From: Plectrocnemia conspersa
Lineage: Eukaryota; Arthropoda; Insecta; Trichoptera; Polycentropodidae
NCBI GenBank assembly: GCA_009617715.1
Contig: VTFK01000162.1
Coordinates: 62,001-126,000 of the forward strand
Length of the DNA: 64,000 nt
Direction of reading: 5' to 3'
Positions 44,467-57,995 of the stretch are shown here, in pieces. The position numbers and the translations under genes are program-made. Every line of letters begins with the position of its first letter. Position 1 is the stretch's first letter. The notes beneath the pieces were generated by a model. That model was not told the DNA's origin. It ran no database searches and saw nothing but the letters and a program-made list of their open reading frames with translations.

Positions 44467-46711
44467 CTAGTTTATATAAGACCTCAAAAAAATTTTTCAA
44501 CTGATATTAAGATATTAAACATTTGCATTTTTTTTTTAAATTTATAACAAAAATACAATTGTAGTTAATTCTAAATCTATAGCTGAATTATTCTTTAATT
44601 TCGTCTCATTAATGACGTTGATAAGCATTTGAACTATTTCTTAAATCGAAAATATCATATATTGCATAAGAAATAGCTAACAATATTTTTATGGATTGCA
44701 CGACATAACCTCAAATATTTTTATATTTTCTTTTGTAAAATAGAATTTAATATTAATAGTCTCACTTAATTCTTTCACATATTCATAAAACAGAACAAGA
44801 TTTTTTCTTTAAAAATACACGTAGAGCGGGACAAGGATTATAATAAATAAAACGTATATAACTATAACAATAGTAAAAGAGGCGATAATATAATAATCTC
44901 GAGAACTGTACCTCAAGAACAAAAGACAATACTGTTCGGTGTACTTACACATACCATTACCGCCCCTCAGAACGACCGACCAATCGCATGATCACATGCC
45001 GAACAAAAAGTTTTTGCATTGACTTAAAAATAAATTGACTGGTTTTTATTGTAATCAATTTTTGACAATAATGTCAGTTGCTATGTTCTTACATTAGTCT
45101 TCATGTTGTATATTATAGACTGTGATCAAATTCCGGAATTAAATTGTCAACCTCATATTATACATGAATGAACATTTTTGATTATTAATAATAGATTATT
45201 ATATAAAATCAAATGAAAAGTCTTCTTTTTCTAACAGTATCATTATATAATCAAAATCATGCATTGTGATAACATATTTATTGATAGAGGGTGCGGTAGA
45301 GGAACTAAATGAATTTTAAAAGGATATAAATAACACAATGAAATATGTTTTATTTTTAAGTAGATATATTTATTAATTTATAAAAATATATTATATGCCA
45401 TATTGTGGTCTTGAGATTTAAAATCTGTTGAACTGAATGATACACGACAGTTCTGCAGTCTGATTACTATTCACTCTTAAAGTTTTGTTATCTGATTTAT
45501 TTCTTAATCAAGATATTGTATCTCCTTTAAAGTTTACAATTTTTGTTTGTTAATAATGTCACTAAATACTAAAATGTTATCAAATAAATAGCCAAATGAG
45601 TGAATTTTATGTTTCTTCGGCTAACTGAGATAAAACTGTTCCAAAAAGTTTGCTTCCTTTACCGTATCTTGTATATATGAGTGATGTTTACAAAGTTCTA
45701 GAAATTTGCTTACAATTTTACAATATTATCTCCATCAAGGGCTATGCACTTGATAATCCGATTCCTGACAATAAACAATCGTTTTTAGACGCTTTAATAA
45801 ATATCTACCTTATAATCGCTCATATGTATCAATAGTTTTCCCACACAATCAATGTTTTCTTCGTTGACTGCAATATGAGGTCGAACGGTGCGCTTATCAT
45901 TTTTCAGGCTTATTCTAAATTGATACTTTTTGATTCAGTAAATTCACCATAACCAGCTGAATAATTTATGAGGTCTTAATACACTACTTCCATAAGAAGA
46001 ACTTGGTTGCTCTTTACAATTTTACTGAATCTTCTATGGCTACAAAATTATTATTATTTTGCAGAAGTGTATCTAGCAAATGACAAGCAAAAAAAAGATT
46101 TTTTGATTAATAGTATAACAAAATTCCTAGAGCTTTGTAAACATTCTTCGTACTAAGTTGTGTATTCAGACTCTTTTTATAATACTCTATTTATATCTTA
46201 TAAAATATCTATTACCTAATCTTCACTCATATGATGCAGTATTAACATTTTATGTGATTTACAGTAACAGTATTATTTTAATTTTAATCATTTCCTATTT
46301 ATTGTTATTGTTATTATGTAAATTTTAAGTTTTATGTGTTAAGTACATAAAGTGTATAAGGCATTTACAGTCTCATATATTATACACTATTTTAAGAAAG
46401 GCAAGCGTTTTGCATATCATGCCATGCACTTTCTGTTTTTCAGTATTATATTAGAAAAAAACTGCTCGAAGTTTCAAATAGATTTTATTAAAAAATATAG
46501 TGAAATTATATTTTAATTGTAATGTATAGATAGAACTTCCATAATATTATTTGTTATATAATAAATATAATATAAATGGTAAGTACATACAAATGTACAT
46601 AGTTATTTGTACTTTATTGTACAATCAAAATGTAATGAACTATTATAGGAAGAATGTTTTTAAATAATAATACTTTAATCTTCTGCGTTGGTGATTTATT
46701 TATCGCGATGA
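44467..46711. other. Spacer between convergent FKRP and dynein intermediate chain genes
   Basis: AT-rich, no coding similarity recognised. Open frames such as 45650-45835 are not supported. Confidence 0.5.
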
Positions 46712-46717
46712 TTTATT
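46712..46717 (-). promoter_or_regulatory. Candidate poly(A) signal of the dynein intermediate chain gene
   Basis: Minus-strand AATAAA about 140 bp after the stop codon at 46859; another copy lies at 46695-46700. Confidence 0.4.
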
Positions 46718-46858
46718 GAAGTAGAAGTTTTGTGATAAATGATACCTTTGTGATATATTGTTGCATTTCTGTTTGTGATATTATTTTATATACTGTTATA
46801 ACTCTGTTAGTAGTTTTTAATAAAATGATTGTTAAGTTGAATCACACTGCGTTATAAT

Positions 46859-49800
46859 TTAATCCTCTTCCACTTTATCGTCGACGACTTCGGGAGTTGT
46901 CGGTGGATCTCTCACTAAGCTTAACAACTTGGTCAATTTCATTTCTTGCAAAGTTTTCTGGTCCAAAGACATCTGCTTTTTGGGTGGTTTACACATAATC
47001 CTCAAATTAGGCGAAAGCTTCAAAAGATGCACAGTTCCTCTAATAATAAAAATATTAATTATAAAACAAATTTTATTATAATAACTATTCAAGATATATT
47101 TACTTTGAGTCGCCACAGATAATAATGGGTCGATTGTAATTAAAGTCTATTCTTGTTAACTTTTTATTTTTCTTAGGAACCACATTTTGAATACAAATCG
47201 GTTTGTATTTGTTAACATTTAAGTCAAATACGTATACCTAAAATGTAAATAGTTTATTAAGAATATAAAGTTTGATTAAAAAATATTTGACATTCTGTTT
47301 CAAATAGTATGGAGGCCAGGACTATCACATAATCAACCTTAGGCATTTTAAAGTGTTTGTTGTGTAAAAAGATGCATAGGAGTTTTGGAAATGAAATGGC
47401 AATTGTATAATATCATTGAATGTTTTGCCAGACCCCGAATTAGCAGAAATTTCGAAACAATCTAGATATTCTAGATAGAAAGTGAATAGCTATCGGTGTT
47501 TGATCTTAAAATAACAATTCGAGATGATGAGTGAGGTGGAAGTTTTGTTGAATTTCTTAAGATGCTACTCAAAGAGATGAGATTTTATGGCAATAAAGAA
47601 ATAAAGATAAATACAATGAAGCGCTTGATTTAGATATGCCTAAGATCAGATACTGTGATCGATATATGTGTTGTAAAAAATATTTTAAGCTATACTTTTC
47701 CATCTGTCGTTGCAGCAGCAAAAACGGTACTAGAATAGGGAGCCCATTTCACATCTCCGACGCTTGATCCCAAATCAAACATAAAGAGTGGCTCACTATA
47801 TAAATACAAATTTATAATCACAAATTGTTTATTATATAAAAGCACATTTAATAATTGAATTAATAAATACCTTCTACCGTCTTCCCATATTTTGACTCTC
47901 CAATCTGCACTGCACGTAATGAACACACAACAGTTATATTTATTATAATCTATTTTATAGATTGGCATATGATGAGCTTGAAATGTGCTTAGATAGTTCC
48001 TCGAGTATGCTTTACTACATTTATGAACGAGTCCTTCTTCTGTACCGATCAAGAATATATCTTCTCTTTTTGGATGGAATGTTATACAAGTCCCACAACC
48101 TTCATTGATATATAATATATTATTATGTTATGCTTGTTGTTATAAGAAATAGGTAAAATGTATACCTTTTAATGGAATTGAAGAACCGGTTGGACCTGGT
48201 GCTTGTATTTGAGGTAATATTAATGAAATAGCTGTCGCTCCTAATAATTCTCCAGGCAGCACCGTCCAAGACGATACTTTACCATCGCCGGATACGGAAT
48301 AAAAGCAACATTCACCATCAGTTAAATCAGGACCCCATTTGACCTACAATTATAATTTTAATGTGTTATTTATTTCACAATAAAAATATAATTTATACAA
48401 TTTATACCTCCCAAATTAAACTTCCATGTTTAGATGTCACCGAATCACTTTTATACTGACAATTCTTCTCCAGTGATAATTGAGTATTGTACACACAGAC
48501 ATTTCCATTATAAAGTCCTTTAAATTAATAAATAAATCAAGTATTATAATATTTACTTAATACGTTACACTATATTTTGTGTATTTCACTTACCAACAAC
48601 AACCAAGTATGGATACTTTCTGTGAATATCCAAACTTATCACTGGTGATTCTGTCGTTACAATGTATTCCGGAAAAGATGGATTTTTGATGGAAAACAAA
48701 CAGAAACAACCGTCTTTCTGTTCGCTCATGAAGTCGACTAAAAAAAATTTAAATTAAAAATAATATTTCTTACTTGATATAAGTTTTGTACACTCACAAG
48801 TTCCATAAGCCACTGCGAATAAATCATGATAAAATGGATTCCACATTACAGCAGCGACGGATTTGTTCTTCATGCGTTCATATGTAAATTTCCAAAGTGG
48901 CAAAAGAGAGCCTTCGCCATCCCTAAATTCATCTGAAGGATCTTCCCAGTATCTGTAATCATTAGCTAATTTTTTAAGACATTATAAAAAATATTAATCA
49001 AATCTTCAGTTTTGATAGAGATAATAAAATAATACTACCGATATCGTCGAAAATATTTTGATTAACCAATCTTTCCACGATGATACAAGATTCTCTCAAA
49101 CGGTTTTGCATTTGTTCTTCTTGTATTTCTTTTTCAGTTTTGTCTTTCAAGCTTGGAATCTTCTTTTTAGGCTGAAGATAAAATATGTATTTTTTTATTG
49201 GTTGAATAAGTGAAATGCAAAAGAATAGTTTACTTTTTTAGTTTTATCCATATCTTTTTCATCTTCTTTTTCTTGATCTTCCATGTAAAAGTCGTATATA
49301 ATTGATTGTATAGCTGTTGCAGAAAATGTGGCTCTTGGTGGTGGTATAGTTTGTGTATCTACAGACTAAAATATCATATATAGGTATTATTTACAAACTC
49401 ATACATGGTTTGAAGCCCTTACATAAAGAAGAAGGACGCGGGACGGAACGTCGCATAATATCCAAAAAAAAAATTTTGTTGTAATAATAAAAAAAATCTT
49501 ACTTTTTTCATGCAAAGCAAAAGTTCATTTTATTCAGCTCAAAAGACCAGTTGACCACCAAATATCAGTTATTTTGCTCAACTGCAATATGTTCTATTTA
49601 ATTGCATATACATATAATATTTTGTATTAACATTTTAGCCACTAATATAGTTTTTAGGATTAAGTTGTAAGTATGACGAGAAAGTTTAACGGCCAGCAAA
49701 TGCACGGTCGGAATCGGCACAATCCTTTTCCGACTGCTTAACAAATATTTAAACGGCGCTTTTGACTTTGATTTCACTGCCCTTGAAAGCTGACTTGCAA

Positions 49801-51772
49801 AATACTACAAATATTTACCACAATTTGCGGTATTTGTGCTCCACAACTATAATGTAAATACGCACAATCGTAAATTTAAAGGTCGGTAAAGGTAAATTTA
49901 AAATTAAAAATATAAAAAAAGTTAGTCCTAACGCATTATCGTTAAATATTTATTTTATATATGTGTATTTATTAAATAAAATCTTTATTCATTAATAATT
50001 ATTAATTTTAATTAAAGCAGTATAATTATTGATATTTTTACGTAGGGATTCGAGCTCACAAATTAATAAATATGAATCGCGAAGATTTGAACGATACCAT
50101 CAGCGTGAAGTGTAAAATTTTGAGTGCAAAACGCGAAATAAGTAGTGCATAATAGCCGTTGGTAAATCTAGATCGAACGATAGCGATTACTTGTTTAAAA
50201 TATAATTTCAAATAATACTCGAATATTTAATTAATTAGGTTAATCTAGAGAACATTTATTATAATATAAATATTAAAAATATGGAATTAAAGGACATTGC
50301 GTTCATACAAGTCGTTGCCGTTTCCCGCAATGCTCTGTCTGAGCTTTAACATGGTAAATTGGGGACGTGCTATTTGGGTGCGTGTAGTTAGGGGACTGGA
50401 AAATACTCGTATATTATTTGCAATACGTACGTACAAATCAGGCGCGTGTAATGAAATCTCGCTGACACATAAAGTAACATGTATCCAAATAGCACGTCTC
50501 CAATTTGTCGTGTTATTGGGGGGTCTACTGTATTTATATACACTTACTCTGCTAGGATAGTTCACAGTAAGAGCCGCTCTTTCGCAAAAGTTGAATTGGT
50601 TCGCTAGTTTCACCGTCTTCGGCAAAATCACAACCGGATCTTCCTTTTCCATAATTTCATCGTCATCTTCAATCCCATCTTCTGGATCATCATCTGCTTC
50701 ACTGCTACTATCTTTATTCTCCTCAGTGCCATCACCGATTTTATCCTCTTGAAGCTGCTCATCGCCGACATCTATAATATATCATCTAATTGTTATTTAT
50801 GGATTGTATTTCATTACAATACGACATATTGTTTACCGTCTTGTTGATCATCATCCCCAGCATCTTCGTCGTCTTCTTCCTCTTCCTCAATAGTTTTCTT
50901 AACTTTGATTTTTTTAGGACCAGAATCATCCAAGCTTATTGACCCTTAAAAATAAATTAAAAATCATTCAAAATACAAAAAACAGACAATCATTAAATCG
51001 CTATACCATATCCTGCTGCTATCTGAGCTTTTGCTTCTTCTCCGTCTTTTCTAATGGCCGTTCCTTGAAGGTGGTAAAGGACGTAACTTCTTTTTGAGCC
51101 CTCCAGTGGCTTTGGAACGAACTCACCTTGAGAAAAACTGTACATAACTTCATCAGTTATGCAATAAGGATTATTCGTAGTGAGAGTTTTAGTGATTTCT
51201 TCTTTCAATTCCTACAAATGTGAATTTATCTTGAAACATACATACTCCCACTATTAATAAAATTATATGCCTTAAAAATCTCACGTCCTTAAATATCAAG
51301 TAATCATGAAAAGATAATCAAAAAACGTCGATAACGCCATTGTTACTGTAGGAAACATTACAAACTATCTAAAAATAATTTTAGCGTAAAAAATAAATTT
51401 ATTGATAAAAAATTGCATTTGAGAGAACAAGATAAGTTTTAATGAATTCAACTGAAACACCATCTTAAAAATTCCTGTAAAGTTGTCAATTATCACATAC
51501 CGCGTCTGTGAGCTTTTCCTGAATATCCGGTTTCGGTAATAATTTTTGCTTTAAAAGTTCCGCGTCTTCGAGTTCGCCTAGTACAGTTTGCTTGCTGCCA
51601 CTCTTTTTTAACTTTGTGTCCTGAAAGCATACGATGAAAGCTTCTGAAGTAAAATAATTATCAAGAAAGTAAATAATAGGACGCACGCTTTATATGGAGC
51701 CAATAACACGAAACTTGTTTGAAAAATTACTATATGGCATGATGTTGTGTGTTTAGGTGAGCTGAGGCGCAT
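46859..51772 (-). CDS. DNAI1: Axonemal dynein intermediate chain 1 (outer arm, WD-repeat)
   Basis: A scaffold subunit of the outer dynein arm, linking heavy chains to light chains and microtubules in motile cilia or sperm tails. Exons on the minus strand: 51772-51731, 51620-51501, 51211-51007, 50944-50837, 50771-50548, 49365-49234, 49171-49039, 48965-48798, 48737-48594, 48517-48408, 48343-48166, 48099-47871, 47795-47696, 47237-47104, 47039-46859; 735 residues (human 699), every phase consistent. Signature blocks are LTDAELKEEITKTL, ANQFNFCERAALTVNYPSR, the VDTQTIPPPRATFSA region, LLPLWKFTYER, MWNPFYHDLFAVAYG, LIGTEEGLVHKCSKAYSR, SADWRVKIW, VGDVKWAPYSSTVFAAATTD and SPNLR. At least five WD repeats fill the C-terminal half. 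A very acidic linker (EEEEEDDEDAGDDD and more) precedes the QFNF motif. The 14-codon first exon (MRLSSPKHTTSCHI) fits phase and position but is the weakest part. Confidence 0.95.
50348..50515. repeat. MITE-like inverted repeat in a dynein gene intron
   Basis: Imperfect terminal inverted repeats of about 35 bp: AACATGGTAAATTGGGGACG... at 50348 and its inverted partner ending at 50515, sharing GACGTGCTATTTGG. The element is 168 bp and lies in the intron between exons 50771-50548 and 49365-49234. It explains the overlapping open frames on both strands. No relation to the other MITEs here was seen. Confidence 0.75.
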
Positions 51773-52998
51773 TTTAATAAAATATATGAGAAACTTTCTT
51801 TTATATTATATACAATACAATGTTAAAACTCCTACGCATAAAATTGTCGGAACGATCATATGCGATATTTTTGTATAATATAATAATATAAATATATTTT
51901 ATATGCATATACCCCGAACGTAAATATACGTGGTTTGCGATTTGTGTTTGTGAAAATAGATTAGAAAAATTGAATTTAACGGAAGAAAATTGATGGCATT
52001 GTGGCGGACAGAAACTTTTTTCTTATCTATAACCGAATCGTTAGAGTAAAGTCACGAAAGCAATATGCCATAATACAACGGTTTTGAACGTTTATAAAAT
52101 ATATATATGTATATATATATATATATTTAACTGTAGGAGTTTAAAAGTAAACAGAACGTATTTTATACATATTTTAATCCTAAATTTAGATTCTACAATT
52201 TTATTTATTCAGACATGATTAGCACGACACCCATTTTATGTAATATTTGTTTACTTTTGAATGTAAATAATATGTATGCATACTTCATATTCAACCTTAT
52301 ACCATTCATCATAAAATCATAATAAAAACAAATTTTCACTTCCCATGAAAATGCCATCCCTTATAATTTTTTAAATTGCTCTATAGGACCTGTCTAAAAT
52401 ATTATATAATTTGCAAACATTGAGGGGGAATCACAAGAGCATGTTTTTATATTAGTCTCGTATTAAGAGCTTGCTTTTAACCACTTAAACGCCAGCAATT
52501 CATCGGTGCGTCATTTGTTGATTATTTTTTTTACAATTTTTTTTTAATTATTAAATATTATTGTACTAGATCTATTTATCAGTAAATCAAGTATTTTATA
52601 TTTATTTTTATAAGGAGATAATGACCCGTGAAGTCTACTAAAGAAACTAAAAAGATGCTTGCATTTAAAGGGTTGAGAGATCGTTTCAAAGCTTCGAAAA
52701 TTTAGATCACTTGAACATTGAATAATATAATATTTGTGTACTCTTTATGAAGAACTGTTATATATGTTAATATAATGTGGTTGGCTATCTCAAACTAATC
52801 TAGGTTTGTGTTGAATTTTTATTACTACATGTTGGCTAATAAATATAAAACCAATGTTTGTGGTCACTCTGGATCGCTATATAATTTTGCTCAAAAATAT
52901 CACTGTAATATCATAATAAATTATAAACCTTGCTAATTAATTTTTATCATATATTAATTATTTATATTCCTGAAAAATGTATTTTTTTAATATTATAA
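51773..52998. other. 5' flank of the dynein gene, AT-rich
   Basis: Presumably holds the dynein gene promoter next to 51772. It contains a TA microsatellite at about 52099-52126. Nothing else recognised. Confidence 0.5.
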
Positions 52999-54720
52999 AT
53001 CTGACCATTATGACTTGCCAAGTTACTCCAATGGCAATTATACAAATAAAAAAATAGTTATGATTTAAATATAAAATATACGAGCACCATCCCACATATT
53101 TTTTTAGCTCCTCATAGCTATCGCCGAAAACATCCTTGTATTTGGCAATCTCGTTGAGACGCTGTATGCCTCGTACAAGAGGAGCATTCTCAAGCGCTGA
53201 CGCCCTGGCCGAAATGCTCAGGAATAAAGAACACGATCGAAACTCTTTTTAGGCAAAAAAAGCTTGCGGCAGGAAGTCACTGAGCATTGACAGGTTATCG
53301 CACCGCCTCTTAGCAACTTATTGAGTAAATACTACGCCGAGAATACAATAAATTATATCCCGATGATCATAGCAAAAAGGCATAGTAGGAACCGTACTAC
53401 TTCTTCTAGAAATTGGATTCTCCCAAAAACATGGAGTACTTCGCTTCTCTTGGATTCCAGACAATGGAGCAATATTCGAATACGCTACACACTAGCGTAT
53501 CGTACACAACGCAAATCGCATGTAAATTAGTAAGTGACACGCGCTCCGCATAACGAAGCCGAGCATCCTCGACGCCTTATTGCAAACTTTGGTGCTGTGC
53601 ATATAACATCTCCATCACTGCTCTAATGTTATTTCTAAGTATTTAGCTTAAACTGTAAAAGAATTCCGCTGGAAAATGTGATAACGTGGCAATTGGAAAT
53701 GCTGAAAGGTAGCGTTCGAAAGCGACTTTTTGTAGAGAGAATCAATCCGAATTTATGAGAATACTCTGAAAAACTTCCAGGTCATCAGCATTAAATAAAT
53801 ATTGAGTTGTCAATTGCCGCATGTAAGTCGTTAATAAAGAGCAAAAAGAACAGAGGACCCAGATTGGATTCCTGTGGTACTTCAGAATGAGCGAAATACT
53901 TATCGATGCGACATTATAAGTAACTTAAGACGGTGACCTAAGTAAGTTAATAAATTAATAAAAGCTAGCAAGACCGTAGTTGCTTTATTTCGAATAAATA
54001 GCTTATGACAAACTTTGCGGAAAGCTTTTTGAAAGTCGGTATAGCCTAGATCGATCTGGATTTTAGAATCGAGCGACTTTGTCACCGCCTTCGAAATGCG
54101 CAAGAGATTAGTGACCGTGGAATGACCTGGACGAAACCCGTGTTGTTCTACTAGCGCTTGCCGACAGTGATTGTGAAGAATTATATCCAACAACTTAGCA
54201 GGTGCCGAAGAAACAGCGACCAGTCTGATGTTCTTGATTCATGAGACCATTTTTGTAGATTGGTGTGACTTTAATACATTTCCACAATCATAAAACGATG
54301 AAATTTAAAGCGATAAATTACAAATTAATCGAAGGGGAGCGAGGAGATTAACTTGACAGCATAAGGTGTCGAATGAAATGCGGTCCCGTGGGGTCATGTC
54401 TCAAATGTCAATTTTGTTTACGAACAGCTAGATCGTGAGGTTAGATTGTTTCCATTATGATCGGAAGCTGAATTTAAACGTTAAAGAATATAATTAGTTA
54501 TAGCATCAGCGATATTTTTATAGCCATCGAAAGTTTTCAATCGCGATGCGTCACTGTCACTGACGAATCTCCAGAACCTTCTGGGATTCAGACTGATAAG
54601 AAAATTTTCACATTCTCTAAAGTAATTTCGGTGGAATGAGATCATAATTTTCTTAGCTTGGACCTGCAAAGTTCTAAATTCTGTAAAGGGGATCGGGCTT
54701 CTTTCCTAAGTTTATGAAAG
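52999..54720 (-). mobile_element. Decayed LINE copy 2 (same family as 19.1 kb)
   Basis: Read on the minus strand from 54720: a linker segment (NPRRFWRFVSDSDASRLK, 54669-54481), reverse-transcriptase blocks EQHGFRPGHSTVTNLLRISK and IQIDLGYTDFQKAFRKVCH (about 54150-54000), VPQESNLGPLFFLLFINDL near 53880-53820, a damaged active-site region near 53790, then YDTLVCSVFEYCSIVWNPRE (about 53500) and SALENAPLVRGIQRLNEIAK near 53200. The 3' tail at 52999-53033 matches the hairpin end of the 19.1-kb copy. Many stops; inactive. Confidence 0.85.
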
Positions 54721-57700
54721 ACATGCATTTTGAGTATTGCAATGAAATAAGTTGGGATATGGTCAACATAAATTACCATTCGAGAAGCTTAATGGAAAAT
54801 ACAAAATGTGTTTTTTTCTGTTTATGTTTAACAAGTATGTATAAATACAATAAACTGTGCAAAATTAAATGATTAAACTAATGATGCGTTTATTTTCACT
54901 AATTATTTAATAAAAAAAGTGAAAGACAGTTTGATCTATAAATATAGATAATTTTATTTATCTACGCAATCTGAATGTTATATTAAAATCTTAGTTATAT
55001 TAAAAATATTCGGTATATGATAAAAGTTAAAGTAAATTAACAAGTAATAATAATAAATACCGATACCCTGTAAAACTTAATTTGAAAATGCCTAATATTA
55101 AAATAATTGCCATTTAAGGCTGAATCTTTTAAAATACGATGTTGTGGGAAAATAGAGTCTGGTAACATCTGTTATTAAAGCCGTTAGTTAAAAGTAGATA
55201 TAAAATCTATTTCAAATTAATATAATTTGTAAATTTATTATTGTAACGTACCCCATTTTTCCCTTAAACGAATTTAATGAAAATATAATTATTGTTTTTA
55301 TTATATATATAAACCTTTTAGTTGTTAAGTTATGCTTTGGTTTATGCGAAGAGTATTAGTGTGCACTTTCATGCACAACCTTACAGAGAAACTTTTAGAA
55401 TATACTATATACATTATAGCTTAGGGTATATTAATTCTAAATTTACAAATAAATATAGCTTAAACATGTATTAATTAAATATTAAAATTAAGATTTTTGT
55501 AGATCTTCGAGTTAATAAATATGAATTACGTATCATATTAGCGTATTTAATGATAAATAAAAATTATTTAAATTAGAAATATATTTTTATTTACGTTTTC
55601 TGACTCTTCCTCTGAAGCCATATTTCACGTAGATTTTTAATACATATAAACGATGCAAATGAAAGTATTCAAACACAAAAAGACTGCAACTATTCGAACA
55701 ACGTCCGAATAGGTCGAATCGCTGTTGTGAACTGTTCGCTTGACAAACGCTTTTGCGGCATGCAAATACTGAATTTCCATGCAAGAACTTTTGTCGTTAA
55801 GCTTTGCGTCCAAGAATTGCCATAAAGCGGTATTGTCTCTTCCTTGAACGACATACATACATAGCCGTTTCATGATCATCGTATACATTATCAAAAATAG
55901 AACCACATTACCGAAACGAAAAAAAATATATAATAATAAAGCTCACTTTCTAAAAATGTATGTAAATAAATTTATTTTTAAAATAAATAAATATTGCTCG
56001 GGATCAAAAATAGCACGACAAGCAACCTTAATCATAATTAGAACAGATGATTTTTACAGGTTCTACAGACCTCAGTCGATGCCATGCATTCGCAATAGTC
56101 GGACTTGAGCGGAAATAATCTAACGTATCTAGTTTAAAAAAACTGATTTTTAAATGCTCTGTAAATTAAACCATGGTATTGTCGTCTTAAAAATAGTTAA
56201 GCGTCAGTTATAACTGACAGGCACTAAAACAATTAAGAAACGCGGCTGTGAAGGTTGCAAAAAATATAATAATAATTAGTTATTAAAATTAAAGTGAAAA
56301 TTTAGTTTGGTTCAGTGCAATTCCTTTTGATTTTTGCTTGTTTTGCATAGTGGCAAAAATAAATTAAGCACCAGAATAATTCATGTCCATTAAAACAGTT
56401 TTGCAGTTTTTACACAATGCTTTTGTGACTTTCTTCATTAGATTAAAGGTGGCTTTTAAGAATTTATGGGTTAAATAAAAATAAGGTCTCAGAGGCCGCG
56501 GGTTCTCTTGATATAATAATGAGCCTGTATGTTCTTTAAATGATTATAATGAAATGGTTTCTAAATGAAACATTGATTGTCAAGTTAATTATTTTAAGTA
56601 AAATATTTTGTTAATAACAATTTTAACATGTCATTAATGTTTTATTATTATTAATAATGAATAAATTTTGTGGATAGATTAAATATAAATCGACTGGAAC
56701 ATTATCGTTTACTGTTCTAGTACACGGCGTTGAACCCATTTGAAGTAGTTTACATTGTAAACTCCGTTTGCGTTTCTCGAAACGTCTGTTAAAACGTTTA
56801 TAAACGAGACCAAGTTCTACTATAGCTTTTCGCTTTAGAAACACAGCAAAACAAAGAGCTTTATCTTATGTAAAACGTACAAAACGACTACGGAATCGAC
56901 GCAGAAGAGCTGCCTCTTGACTGGATGTTGACAAATAAAACAAATCGACTGTCAGTTCAGCACTAGTTACGGCATGCGATGCACACAAAGGATATGATTT
57001 ACTATGCGGCGAGGTATATTTGTATATTATTAGATGTAAAACGGTATAAAAACGAATAATAATATGTTGTAGTGAGTCGAAATTAATGCGAGACATGCAA
57101 CGTGTTTTAAAAATTGCTCACATTGGGCCATTATAGAGATGGAGAAGAAAATAAATTTTGTATGCACCACCATAAAAGCTACAAGTGACACTCTTATGTA
57201 GATGTATTTTTATGTTTTGTATTTTTTTTTAAAAATACACTGAAACATTGTTTCAACAGATTAAATATGTAAATAGTAATTTACCATTGATAATATTAAT
57301 AATTTACCATTAATAACTGATGTTACTAAGCAAAAGAGCCTTAAGAACAACAAATAAAAATATCTAAGATGTTACTGAATCATATTGTTTAAATAAGAAG
57401 AATAAGAAGACACATACATTTTAATAATTAAAGCCCAATTGATTTATTGGTTTTTTTTAAATCACTGCTCGCTCGGCTAGCATGTCCGATAAATAATTAA
57501 AATCTCTGTTTTCTCAAGATTTTTCATAAAGACTTTTTTGTTAAAAAATAAGTATTTTTAAATGTTTCAAAACAAGTGTATTTTTTATTCCGCTGCATAA
57601 AAAGGGTCGGTTCGTGGAAGAATAAGAGCAGACAGACATCACATCTCACATTCTGCTCCACAGTTTGTCTGCATTTGGATATTACACTATGTTTTAAAAA

Positions 57701-57767
57701 TATGATAGCTATCCTTACTGATAGTACTAAGGACTTCTAATGTAAGAGGGCTGATCAATGAATATTC
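54721..57767. other. AT-rich intergenic stretch, no recognised gene
   Basis: Minus-strand open frames at 55637-55906, 56623-56844 and 56866-57096 are somewhat richer in ordinary codons than their surroundings (the last two read STSSQEAALLRRFRSRFVRF and FNRRFEKRKRSLQ), but I cannot assign them to a family or join them with confidence. No RNA gene seen. Confidence 0.4.
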
Positions 57768-57995
57768 AAACCGAATTTTTGCTCAATAGGAGGCGCAAAA
57801 AATTATCACTTTCTCAGAAGGCAAAAATTCACGTCAAAAGCAATAAAATTGCCGTCGCCGTCGCAGTGGGAACGCTCGGTAACGAGCGTTCCCACTGCGA
57901 CGGCGACGGCACAATTTTATTGCTTTTGACGTGAATTTTTGCCTTCTGAGAAGTGATAATTTTTTGCGCCTCCTATTGATCAAAAAATTCGGTTT
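57768..57995. repeat. Near-perfect foldback palindrome, about 111-bp arms, 4-nt loop
   Basis: The left arm 57768-57878 starts AAACCGAATTTTTGCTCAAT and reads inward to GGGAACGCTCG; the loop is GTAA (57879-57882); the right arm 57883-57995 is its complement to GGTTT with only a few differences (CAATAGG against CTATTGA, a few extra A or T, one TTT/T variation). It is GC-rich at the centre and AT-rich outside. It explains the overlapping minus-strand open frame. No clear target duplication. Probably a hairpin-type MITE. Confidence 0.9.

Noticed and set aside
50040..50065. A TTCGA-containing stretch considered as a tRNA T-arm
   Set aside because: No pairing stems or acceptor arm around it; no tRNA could be folded here or elsewhere in the window.
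50287..50652. 121-codon minus-strand frame extending past the dynein exon
   Set aside because: Only 50771-50548 is coding; the rest is intron and MITE beyond a strong donor AGA|GTAAGT.
56623..57096. Two adjacent minus-strand frames with basic residues, considered as a DNA-binding or transposase gene
   Set aside because: A stop separates them and no family could be recognised; left as unexplained rather than called.
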